64,000 nucleotides of DNA from Nocardioides jejuensis (GTDB lineage Bacteria > Actinomycetota > Actinomycetes > Propionibacteriales > Nocardioidaceae): contig NZ_SJZJ01000011.1 of assembly GCF_004337475.1 (NCBI RefSeq), positions 1 to 64,000 on the forward strand, in the 5' to 3' direction. The notes beneath the pieces were generated by a model that worked only from the letters and a program-made list of their open reading frames with translations, searched no databases and was not told the origin of the DNA. The translations under genes and the position numbers were made by a program. Positions 33,845 through 40,847 of this stretch are shown one piece after another (position 1 is the first letter of the stretch; every line of letters starts with the position of its first letter).

Positions 33845-33949
33845 CACGTCACCCAGCCCGCGATCTCGGTGTGTATCCGCGACCTCGAGGCCGAGCTCGG
33901 TGTCCAGATCGGTCGACGTCGGCACGGACCGGAGCGACTCAGGCGTTGA
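33845..33949 (+). pseudogene. remnant of a LysR-type helix-turn-helix
   Basis: Between the PucR-type gene and the convergent DUF1345 gene, one plus-strand frame reads HVTQPAISVCIRDLEAELGV and continues with [14 protein letters not shown] before a stop at 33947. This matches the second half of the LysR HTH and its wing (SQPAxSxxIRxLExELGVxLF). There is no start codon, no first helix and no effector domain. The frame is open upstream only because it runs through the shadow of the PucR-type gene. It looks like a decayed fragment of a LysR gene. The last 11 bases overlap the DUF1345 gene. Confidence 0.55.
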
Positions 33950-34577
33950 CGATGGCGACGACCAGGTTGATCGTCGTCGCCAGGATCAGGGCCCCGAAGA
34001 CGTACGACAGCAGGCAGTGCCGGAGCACGACCGACCGGATCTCGGTGCGGGTCACGTTGGTGTCGGACACGGCGTAGGTCATGCCGAGGTTGTAGCTGAA
34101 GTAGAGGAAGTCGCGGTACGCCGGATGGGCGTCCTGCCCATTGTTGAAGTCGATCCCGCCCGCGCCATCGGTGTAATAGAGGTCGGCGTAGCGCGTCGCG
34201 TACATCAGGTGGACCGACCCCCAGGCCAGGAAGACGCCGGCCAGCGCGAGCGCGGCGGTCGCGCTGTCGGCACCGTGGCCGAGGGCCATCAGCACCACGA
34301 TCGCGGCCAGACCACCCACCGCGGCGAAGACGATGATGCCCTCCTCGAGCGCCTTGTCGACGACCTCGCGGCCGACGAACTCGCGCGTCTCCGCTGCGTC
34401 CATCGGCCACAGCACGGACCATCCCACGACGACGAACACGGCCGAGCTGACCGTGATCCCGACGAGGACGCCAAGGGCGGGCCCAGCCACAGCAGCCATC
34501 GCGAAGGCACCGATCAGGCCGAGGACCGAAGCGCCGATCACCCGCGGGATCGCGGACATCGGCTGTCGCGCCGCCAT
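33939..34577 (-). CDS. DUF1345 integral membrane protein
   Basis: Membrane protein of 212 aa with about five hydrophobic segments, near residues 8-30, 32-52, 72-95, 102-120 and 185-208. The DUF1345 hallmark [13 protein letters not shown] lies near 120 and [17 protein letters not shown] near 155. The family is widely distributed, often as a stand-alone gene; function unknown. The start at 34577 lies one base after the Gre-like gene stop, so the two are co-transcribed. Confidence 0.87.
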   Translation of the reverse strand: MAARQPMSAIPRVIGASVLGLIGAFAMAAVAGPALGVLVGITVSSAVFVVVGWSVLWPMDAAETREFVGREVVDKALEEGIIVFAAVGGLAAIVVLMALGHGADSATAALALAGVFLAWGSVHLMYATRYADLYYTDGAGGIDFNNGQDAHPAYRDFLYFSYNLGMTYAVSDTNVTRTEIRSVVLRHCLLSYVFGALILATTINLVVAIVNA

Positions 34578-34578
34578 C

Positions 34579-35031
34579 TCAGGCGACGGTGTCGAGCGTG
34601 TGGCTCTGACCGTTGACGGTGAAGGTGTCGCCCGCACGGAGGCCGGCGATCGCCGTACCGACGGGTGAGTCGGCGCTGATCCCCTCGTAGCTCACGCCGT
34701 CGGCCTCGAAGGCGTCGGCGAGCACCCCGACGACGTACGACGAGCCACCGAAGGAGACCACGGCGCCCGGCCGGACGACATCGGTCGGTGTGACGTCGAG
34801 GGTCTCCGCGGCGTCCAGCGCTGCCTGCTGGCGCGCGAGGGAGAGCTCGAGGAGGGCGCCGAGGTCACCTGCCTCGTCGGCCTGGGACAGGTCGTCGGCC
34901 TGGTAGGTGTCCCCCGCGGGGATCCGGCTCGCGGCATCGTCGTCGCCGATCTGGGCCTGCAGCCCGGCCAGGGCCTCGGTCGCGTGGGCGACGAGTGCCG
35001 CCTTGATCCGCTGCTTCGTTGCGTCGTCCAT
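34579..35031 (-). CDS. GreA/GreB-like elongation factor family protein
   Basis: Protein of 150 aa. The helical N-terminal half resembles the Gre coiled coil. The C-terminal FKBP-like half (about 85-148) contains [17 protein letters not shown] and [20 protein letters not shown], close to the SPxGxALxGxxxGD motif of Gre factors. The N-terminal coil is shorter and more degenerate than in GreA, and the acidic tip residues are not obvious. It may bind RNA polymerase in the secondary channel without cleavage activity (inference). It forms a two-gene operon with the DUF1345 protein. Confidence 0.78.
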   Translation of the reverse strand: MDDATKQRIKAALVAHATEALAGLQAQIGDDDAASRIPAGDTYQADDLSQADEAGDLGALLELSLARQQAALDAAETLDVTPTDVVRPGAVVSFGGSSYVVGVLADAFEADGVSYEGISADSPVGTAIAGLRAGDTFTVNGQSHTLDTVA

Positions 35032-35118
35032 GTGGCTGCCCCTCGTTTGCGGGTGATCTGCTCAGTCCATGATGCCGTGCCAGCCTCCACCCATCCCTGA
35101 TGACCTAGCGTCTGGTGT

Positions 35119-36084
35119 GTGAGCACCCAGCAATCCAGCGAGAGCCTGCTGACCATCCTGGTCGCCTTCGCCGCGAACCTCCTGATCGCGGTCGCGAAGA
35201 CGGTCGCCGCGGTGTTCACCGGATCGGCGTCGATGTCCGCGGAGGCCGCGCACTCCTGGGCGGACACCGGCAACGAGATCTTCCTGCTGGTCGGCGCCCG
35301 CAAGGCCGCCCGCCCTGCCGACGCCACGCACGTCCTGGGCTACGGACGGGTCGGCTACATCTGGTCGATGTTCGCGGCGTTCGGCCTGTTCACGGTCGGC
35401 TCGGCGGTCTCGATCTGGCACGGCATCCAGTCGCTGTCGACGCCCGAGGAGGGCGCCTCCTACCTCTGGGCGTACGGCGTCCTCGCGGTCTCCGTGGTGC
35501 TGGAAGGCACCTCGTTCCTGCAGGCCGTGCGGCAGACCCGATCGGCCGCGGTGACCCGCCGCCTGCACCCGTTGCGCTACCTGCACGTGACCTCCAACCC
35601 GATGCTCCGGGCGGTCGTCGCGGAGGACCTCTCGGCGCTGATCGGCATCGGCATCGCGACCACCTGCATCGCCCTCCACCAGATCACCGGGAATCCTGCG
35701 TGGGACGCCGTGGGCTCGATCCTGGTCGGCCTGCTGCTCGGCGTGGTCGCGCTCTTCCTCATGGGGCGCAACATGGACTTCCTGGCCGGCGAGGCGGTGA
35801 CGCCCCTGGCGCGCAACGTCGCCCTGCGCGCGCTCGTCGACCACCCCGAGATCGACCGGGTCAGCTACCTGCGCATGGAGTGGATCGGCGCCGACCGGAT
35901 CTACCTCGTGGCGGCCGTCGACCTCGTCGGGGATGCGCCCGAGTCATCCGTCGCCGGCCGTCTCGGGGAGATCGCCGACCAGCTCCAGGAGCGCCCCGAG
36001 ATCGTGCGGGCGGTACTGACCCTGACCCGTCCCGGTGACCCGACCGACCTCCGGCCCGGCGAGCTGCCGGCGTGGTACCTCTAA
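35119..36084 (+). CDS. cation diffusion facilitator family transporter
   Basis: Metal/proton antiporter of 321 aa with about six membrane segments and a C-terminal cytoplasmic domain (about 240-310). The TM2 site reads HSWADTGNE (HxxxD, near residue 45). The TM5 site reads [11 protein letters not shown] (near 174) instead of the usual HxxxD, placing it in the branch with ED in TM5; the metal preference is open. The GTG start at 35119 follows a short divergent spacer with the Gre-like gene. The TAA stop overlaps the opposing DyP stop codon. Confidence 0.88.
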   Translation: MSTQQSSESLLTILVAFAANLLIAVAKTVAAVFTGSASMSAEAAHSWADTGNEIFLLVGARKAARPADATHVLGYGRVGYIWSMFAAFGLFTVGSAVSIWHGIQSLSTPEEGASYLWAYGVLAVSVVLEGTSFLQAVRQTRSAAVTRRLHPLRYLHVTSNPMLRAVVAEDLSALIGIGIATTCIALHQITGNPAWDAVGSILVGLLLGVVALFLMGRNMDFLAGEAVTPLARNVALRALVDHPEIDRVSYLRMEWIGADRIYLVAAVDLVGDAPESSVAGRLGEIADQLQERPEIVRAVLTLTRPGDPTDLRPGELPAWYL

Positions 36085-37025
36085 CCGGCGCTGTCCTCGA
36101 GGAATGTCGCAGTCGGGACGAAGAAGGAGCAGCCCGTGACCGCCGTCGAGAAGTCGAGGATCCGGTCGTGGTTGCCGGCAGGCTCGCCGATGAACATGCG
36201 GTGCAGCATCAGCTCGGTGATCGCGGGGTCGGCCGCGTAGCCGCAGAAGAGGGTGCCGAACTCCCCTGCCGCCGCTGACCCGAACGGCATGTTCTCGCGG
36301 ACGATCCGCCGCTCGGTGCCGTCGGCCTCCACGATCGAGTTGACCACGACGTGGGAGTTGGCGGGCTTCACGTCGTCGGGCAGCTCGATGTCGTCGGACT
36401 TGGTGCGGCCGATGGCCAGCTGCTGCTGCTCGACGGTCAGCGCGCCCCAGGCCTCGAGGTCGTGCAGGTACTTCTGCACGATGACGTAGCTGCTGCCGGC
36501 GTACTCCGGGTCCTCGTCGCCGACGAAGACCGTGTCGACGGCGATCGCGCCGCCCGGGTTCTCCGTGCCGTCGACGAAGCCGAGCAGGTCGCGTTCGTCG
36601 TAGTAGCGGAAGCCCTGGATCTCGAAGACTGCGTCAGCCACCGACCCGAGCCGGGCCATCAGCTGGCGGGAGAGCTCGAAGCAGGTGTCCTGCCGGGACG
36701 AGCGGATGTGGAAGAGCAGGTCGCCCGGCGTGGACGGCGCAGCGTGCTTCGCGCCCGTCAGCGGCGTGAACGGGCGGAGGTGCAGCGGACGCTTCGCCGC
36801 CGGGTATAGGCGGTCCCAAAGCACGGACCCGACACCCGCGACACAGCTGAGCTGGGCCTCCGGGATCCGGAACCCGACCGACCGCACCAACGCCGCGACA
36901 TCGCCGAGTACGCCGCGCACCGTGTCCGCGGCCTCGTCACCGTCGCGGACAGTCAGGACCAGGAAGATCGCGGACTTCGCCGGCGGCGCCAGGACGTCCT
37001 GCGGGAGTGGGTTCATCGCTGCCAT
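36081..37025 (-). CDS. DyP-type haem peroxidase
   Basis: Dye-decolourising peroxidase of 314 aa without a Tat signal, so cytoplasmic. The catalytic GXXDG motif appears as GFVDGTENP near residue 148, the proximal haem His is probably in ANSHVVVN near 222, and the distal Arg in [11 protein letters not shown] near 240. Length and lack of a signal fit the B-type. Many actinobacterial DyPs end in a short encapsulin-targeting peptide; this one ends FLEDSAG and shows none, and no encapsulin gene is nearby. ATG 37025 or 37016 may be the start. Confidence 0.9.
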   Translation of the reverse strand: MAAMNPLPQDVLAPPAKSAIFLVLTVRDGDEAADTVRGVLGDVAALVRSVGFRIPEAQLSCVAGVGSVLWDRLYPAAKRPLHLRPFTPLTGAKHAAPSTPGDLLFHIRSSRQDTCFELSRQLMARLGSVADAVFEIQGFRYYDERDLLGFVDGTENPGGAIAVDTVFVGDEDPEYAGSSYVIVQKYLHDLEAWGALTVEQQQLAIGRTKSDDIELPDDVKPANSHVVVNSIVEADGTERRIVRENMPFGSAAAGEFGTLFCGYAADPAITELMLHRMFIGEPAGNHDRILDFSTAVTGCSFFVPTATFLEDSAG

Positions 37026-37274
37026 GTCAGGTCACCCCGTTTGGGTCGTGGCGTGTGGGTCAATGCCCCGCGCCACCCTCGCACAGACGTGGTCGACGGG
37101 GCAGCGCCGACAGCCACACGGCAGGGTCGCCGCTCGGGGGCACCGAGCAGGCCACGCTGCACCTGCCGACCCCGGACCTGACCCCAGTTCTTGGACACTA
37201 CGGCTGCTCTGACCACCCCAGACCCCTACCCGAAGCGCTGCGCCCGCAGGCCGTGGACCGTGAGCATCGAACCC

Positions 37275-38402
37275 ATGAAGCGGACCCGACTCGCAGCCGT
37301 CCCCCTCGGAATCCCGCTCGGCCTCTTCGGCATCGCCGCCACCGGCGGAGCTGCTCAGGCTGCCGACGACCAGCCATCGCCGGAGCCGACGCAGGAGGTG
37401 CAGGAGGCGCAGCCCCTCGACGCGACCGCTGCGGCGGCACCCGTGGTGGCGTGGCGCCCCATCCCGCGCGGGCTCTCGACGCGCGACGAGGACCTCCTCG
37501 ACGTACCCGACCGGGCGCTCGCGGCGTACCAGCGAGCGGCTGTCGTCATGGAAGAGGCGGCTCCGGACTGCCACCTCACCGCTCCCCTGCTCGCCGCCAT
37601 CGGCAAGGTCGAGAGCGATCACGGCCGGCTCGGCGCGTGGAAGCTCGGGCCGCGCGCCCGGATGTTCCCCGCCCTGATCGGCACACCTGTCGCGAGGCCG
37701 TCGCGTCACCTTCCTCCGCTCCCCGACACGGACGGCGGCACCTGGGATCACGATCCCGATGCCGACCACCCGCTAGGGCCGCTGCAGCTCCTTCCCTCCC
37801 TCTGGCAGCGGATTGCGGTGGACGGCGACGGTGACGGTCTCCGCAGTCCCTACGACCTCGACGACGCCGCACTCGCGCTCGGCGTCGCACTGTGCAACAA
37901 GCACGCCGATCTCGCCGACTGGCAGGACCGCCGCGCGGCCCTGCGCACCCAGAACGACCGCCCTCGCTATGTGCACGAGGTCGAGGCCTTCCGCCGTGCG
38001 TACGCCGCACCCGTCGCGCTCCCGCCCGTCTCCATCACGACCATCGGCATCGTGATCACGCCGCCGCCCGCGCCGGACGAGGCGAACCAGGAGCCCGCAG
38101 CGAAGCCGCCGGCCAAGCCGACGCCGTCCACGGATCCGACCCCGGCGCCCAAGCCCCCGAAGCCCACGCCGACCCCCACGCCGCCGAAGCCCACGCCCAC
38201 ACCGGACCCGACGCCGACACCAGACCCCGTGCCGACTCCGGACCCGACGCCGACCCCGGACCCCGTGCCGACTCCGGACCCCGTGCCGACTCCGGACCCC
38301 ACACCCGTCGCAGACCCGACAGCTGTAGCCGATCCGTCGGCGGACCCGGCGAGCGCCGTACCGAGCCCGGCACTGCTCGCAACGCTCGCCCCTACCGGCT
38401 GA
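37275..38402 (+). CDS. secreted lytic-transglycosylase-like protein with Pro/Thr-rich tail
   Basis: Exported protein of 375 aa. A signal peptide (MKRTRLAAV to about residue 32, cleavage after AQA) is followed by an SLT-type muramidase-like domain (about 60-240). The candidate catalytic Glu is in AAIGKVESDHGR near 115, with GPLQLLPSLWQ near 180. From about residue 265 the chain is almost only Pro, Thr, Asp, Val and Lys (PTPDP repeats), a wall-spanning linker with no LPXTG anchor. It probably cleaves or binds peptidoglycan. The 249-base spacer upstream (37026-37274) shows no other gene or clear motif. Confidence 0.83.
   Translation: MKRTRLAAVPLGIPLGLFGIAATGGAAQAADDQPSPEPTQEVQEAQPLDATAAAAPVVAWRPIPRGLSTRDEDLLDVPDRALAAYQRAAVVMEEAAPDCHLTAPLLAAIGKVESDHGRLGAWKLGPRARMFPALIGTPVARPSRHLPPLPDTDGGTWDHDPDADHPLGPLQLLPSLWQRIAVDGDGDGLRSPYDLDDAALALGVALCNKHADLADWQDRRAALRTQNDRPRYVHEVEAFRRAYAAPVALPPVSITTIGIVITPPPAPDEANQEPAAKPPAKPTPSTDPTPAPKPPKPTPTPTPPKPTPTPDPTPTPDPVPTPDPTPTPDPVPTPDPVPTPDPTPVADPTAVADPSADPASAVPSPALLATLAPTG
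38160..38312 (+). repeat. in-frame tandem repeat encoding the PTPDP tail
   Basis: Short imperfect tandem repeats built on CCGACGCCGACCCCGGAC and CCGTGCCGACTCCGGACC encode the Pro-Thr-Asp tail of the transglycosylase-like protein. Unit lengths are multiples of three, so the frame is kept. Such tracts change length by slippage. Confidence 0.8.
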
Positions 38403-38455
38403 ACCGCGGGGCACCAGGCGTGCCGTCGGGGCGGCGGCCCGTCGCCCCGCGGTTC
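38401..38455. terminator. hairpin terminator between convergent genes
   Basis: GAACCGCGGGGC (38401-38412) pairs perfectly with GCCCCGCGGTTC (38444-38455). The 31-base GC-rich loop can fold further. It starts inside the stop codon of the transglycosylase-like gene and ends 28 bases before the stop of the convergent CoA-transferase gene, so it may serve both. Confidence 0.65.
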
Positions 38456-38483
38456 CCCCGCCGCGAGCTCACCGCATGAGTGG

Positions 38484-39632
38484 TCAGGCCTGGACGGCCA
38501 CGCCCGCCTCGATCAGCTTGTCGACGCCCTCGATACCCCAGGCTTCCAGCGCCTCGCGAGTGTTGGCACCGGCGCCGACGGCAGGCGCGCCGATCGTTCC
38601 CTGCGTGCGCGAGAAGCGCGGGGCCGGCGTCGGCTGCAGCATGCCGCCGACCTCGGCGTACACACCGCGGGCCTTCATGTGCGGGTGCTCAGCGGCCTCG
38701 GGAATGGTCAGGATCGGCGCGACGCAGGCGTCGGTGCCGTCGAAGATCGCGGCCCACTCGGCCATCGTCTTCGTCTTGAACTTCTCGACCAGCACCGGGC
38801 GCAGGGCTTCGGCGTCGAACTGCTGCGGGCCGTCCTCGTCGAGCTCGAGCAGTGCCGCCATCGCCGCGTAGAACTGCGGCTCGATCGCGCCGACACTCAG
38901 ATGGCGACCGTCGGCGGTCTCGTAGATGTCGTAGAACGCTGCACCGCCATCGAGCATGCCGGCCGCACGCTTGTCGGGCTGCGCCAGACCGGTGCCGACC
39001 ATCATCGCGCCCATGGCGTTGAGGTGCGCCGTGCCGTCGACGATCGCCGCATCCACGACCTGACCCTGGCCCGAGACGCGGGCCTCGAGCAGTGCGGCGA
39101 GCACACCGATCACGAGGTACGACGAGCCGCCACCGAAGTCGCCAAGGAGGTTCGCCGGGAACTGCGGCTTGCCCGGCTCCTGCCCGAGCCCGAAGAGGGC
39201 GCCGGCGATCGAGATGTAGTTCATGTCGTGACCGGCGGTCAGGGCGAGCGGACCGTCCTGGCCCCAGCCGGTCATGCGGCCGTAGACGAGCTTCGGGTTG
39301 CGGGCCCAGCAGTCCTCGGGGCCGAGGCCCAGCCGCTCGGTGACGCCCGGACGGTTGCCCTCGATCAGGATGTCGGCGTCCGCGATCAGGTCGAGCACGG
39401 TGGCCACACCCTCGGGCGACTTGAGGTTGAGCGCGACGGACGGACGGCCGCGACCCATGAAGTCCTTCTCGCCGAAGGAGAGCATCTGGCCGCCCGGGCG
39501 GTCGACGCGGATGACGTCGGCGCCGAGGTCGGCGAGTGTCATGCAGGCGTGCGGGCCCGGGCCGATGCCGACGAGTTCGACGACCTTGATGCCGCGCAGC
39601 GGGCCGGTGCCCTGACCGAGTTCGATGCTCAT
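38484..39632 (-). CDS. CaiB/BaiF CoA-transferase family protein, alpha-methylacyl-CoA racemase-like
   Basis: Class III CoA-transferase fold protein of 382 aa. It begins GIKVVELVGIGPGPHACMTLADLGADVIRVD. The stretches GHDMNYISIAGALFGLG (near 140) and NLLGDFGGG (near 170) hold the His and Asp of methylacyl-CoA racemases, so racemisation of 2-methyl-branched acyl-CoA is the best guess. A CoA-transferase is the alternative. The start is at 39632 (MSIELGQGTG). It is monocistronic, with a long inverted repeat just upstream. Confidence 0.88.
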   Translation of the reverse strand: MSIELGQGTGPLRGIKVVELVGIGPGPHACMTLADLGADVIRVDRPGGQMLSFGEKDFMGRGRPSVALNLKSPEGVATVLDLIADADILIEGNRPGVTERLGLGPEDCWARNPKLVYGRMTGWGQDGPLALTAGHDMNYISIAGALFGLGQEPGKPQFPANLLGDFGGGSSYLVIGVLAALLEARVSGQGQVVDAAIVDGTAHLNAMGAMMVGTGLAQPDKRAAGMLDGGAAFYDIYETADGRHLSVGAIEPQFYAAMAALLELDEDGPQQFDAEALRPVLVEKFKTKTMAEWAAIFDGTDACVAPILTIPEAAEHPHMKARGVYAEVGGMLQPTPAPRFSRTQGTIGAPAVGAGANTREALEAWGIEGVDKLIEAGVAVQA

Positions 39633-39669
39633 GGGTACGGACTGTACCCGCCCGAGCCGGCGCAGCCTC

Positions 39670-39728
39670 GGAACTGGACACAAGTGGCAGGAATCCAGGA
39701 CGGACCACTGCCACTTCTGTCCAGTTCC
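39670..39728. repeat. 59-bp inverted repeat
   Basis: Arms of 21 bases (39670-39690 and 39708-39728) match in 20 positions around a 17-base loop. The left arm begins GGAACTGGACA and the right arm ends TGTCCAGTTCC. It lies between the DUF4396 stop (39737) and the CoA-transferase start (39632), both on the minus strand. It could terminate the upstream gene or act in the CoA-transferase leader. No T-run is obvious. Confidence 0.8.
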
Positions 39729-39736
39729 CCCGGCCA

Positions 39737-40186
39737 TCAGTGATGGCCCGCGTGCAGGTGATGCACGGCAGCGTGCCCGAGGCCGCGGCTGATCATCCAG
39801 CGGTTGACCGGGACGGTGACCACGAAGGCGATCGCCAGCGAAGCCGCGAGCGACGACCAGAAGAGCAGGTCACCGAGGGTGGCCGCCATCGCCCCGGGCA
39901 CGACCAGGATGAAGCCGTTGTCGACGAGCTCCATCACGAGGATCGAGACCGTGTCGGCCGCAAGAGCGGTGCGGACCGCCGTCGCGACGTCCGCGCCGGA
40001 GCGGCGTACGCCGGAGAAGGTGAGCAGGTAACCGAAGAAGAAGGCTAGTGCGACCGCGAGTTCGATGGAGGCGACTCCGCCCCAGCCCCACCAGGTCGCC
40101 AGCACCATGCCGAGCACCTCGCCGATCGCGCAGCCAGTGAGGCAGTGCAGCGTGGCAGAGACAGCGGTACGCCAGGTCGTGGTCAT
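39737..40186 (-). CDS. DUF4396 membrane protein, probably copper-regulated
   Basis: Membrane protein of 149 aa with about four hydrophobic segments: near residues 12-35, 38-60, 72-95 and 105-128. It contains LHCLTGCAIGEVLGMV, with two Cys in the first helix, and a His-rich end, GHAAVHHLHAGHH. The family's function is unproven. Cys and His at the membrane faces, plus a CsoR-type operator exactly in its promoter, point to copper handling (inference). The predicted transcription start falls at the ATG, so the mRNA is probably leaderless. Confidence 0.82.
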   Translation of the reverse strand: MTTTWRTAVSATLHCLTGCAIGEVLGMVLATWWGWGGVASIELAVALAFFFGYLLTFSGVRRSGADVATAVRTALAADTVSILVMELVDNGFILVVPGAMAATLGDLLFWSSLAASLAIAFVVTVPVNRWMISRGLGHAAVHHLHAGHH

Positions 40187-40193
40187 GCCTGCG

Positions 40194-40222
40194 AACGTAT
40201 ACCCCCGGGGGGTATCTATCAA
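40194..40222 (-). promoter_or_regulatory. CsoR-type copper operator within the DUF4396 promoter
   Basis: On the minus strand a TTGATA -35 (40222-40217) and a TACGTT -10 (40199-40194) are 17 bases apart. Almost the whole spacer is the perfect palindrome ATACCCCCGGGGGGTAT (40199-40215, plus-strand reading). ATACCCC-GGGGTAT palindromes are the known recognition pattern of CsoR-family Cu(I)-sensing repressors. No csoR gene is in the window. Confidence 0.75.
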
Positions 40223-40242
40223 GAGATCCGGGCCACAGGTCT

Positions 40243-40256
40243 TGCAACTTGTTGCA
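40243..40256 (+). promoter_or_regulatory. palindrome upstream of the second padR gene
   Basis: TGCAACTTGTTGCA is a perfect 6-2-6 inverted repeat 22 bases before the padR start. PadR proteins often bind short palindromes overlapping their own promoters, so this is the likely autoregulatory site for padR and the dienoyl-CoA reductase-like gene. Confidence 0.5.
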
Positions 40257-40277
40257 TAGGTGTTCCACACTCATGCC

Positions 40278-40847
40278 ATGGCCCTCGAGCACGCACTCCT
40301 CGTCTCCCTGCGCGAACGCGCAGCGAGCGGCAGCGAGCTCACCCGCCGCTTCGACAAGTCGTTCGGCTACTTCTGGTCGGCGACCCACCAGCAGATCTAC
40401 CGGACCCTTGCGCGCATGGAGTCGGACGGCTGGCTGACCTCGGAGGTCGTGCCCCAGCAGGGCAAGCCCGACACCAAGGTCTACGCCGTCTCCCCGCTCG
40501 GCGAGAAGATCCTCGCCGTCTGGCTCACCGAGGCCCCGACCGACGCTCCCCTGCGAAGCGAGCTGGCGGTCAAGCTGCGCGGTGCGTCGTACGCCGAGGA
40601 CCGGGCCGGCGTGCTCGCGATGGCCCGCGCCCAGCGCGAGGTGCACCGCACCCGCGCCGCGGCGTACGAGCAGATGCTGCAGCGGCAGTTCCCCCACCCC
40701 GAAGAGCTCTCGGACGCCGACGTGGACCGCTATCTGGTCCTGCGCGCGGGCGTCCGGGTCGAGGAAGGCTGGATCGGCTTCCTCGACGAGTACCGCACCA
40801 CCCACGAACGCCGGGCCTCCGGCGCGACGGACAAGGAAGCACGATGA
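40278..40847 (+). CDS. PadR-family transcriptional regulator
   Basis: Regulator of 189 aa. The winged helix begins MALEHALLVSLRERAASGSE and contains HQQIYRTLARMESDGWL; a C-terminal helical domain follows from about residue 90. ATG 40278 is preferred over an upstream ATG at 40260 because it aligns with PadR N-termini. Its stop overlaps the start of the NADH:flavin oxidoreductase gene (ATGA), so it almost certainly regulates that gene and itself. It differs clearly from the PadR at 3.5-4.1 kb. Confidence 0.88.
   Translation: MALEHALLVSLRERAASGSELTRRFDKSFGYFWSATHQQIYRTLARMESDGWLTSEVVPQQGKPDTKVYAVSPLGEKILAVWLTEAPTDAPLRSELAVKLRGASYAEDRAGVLAMARAQREVHRTRAAAYEQMLQRQFPHPEELSDADVDRYLVLRAGVRVEEGWIGFLDEYRTTHERRASGATDKEAR

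Noticed and set aside
36081..37025. Encapsulin-cargo peroxidase
   Set aside because: No C-terminal targeting peptide is seen on the DyP and no encapsulin shell gene is in the window.
37026..37274. Possible small gene in the spacer after the DyP peroxidase gene
   Set aside because: Short frames on both strands lack ribosome sites and recognisable composition; I see only a probable promoter region.
38160..38312. Intergenic-type tandem repeat array
   Set aside because: The repeats are in frame within a coding region and encode a Pro/Thr tail; they are not related to the 22-bp arrays.
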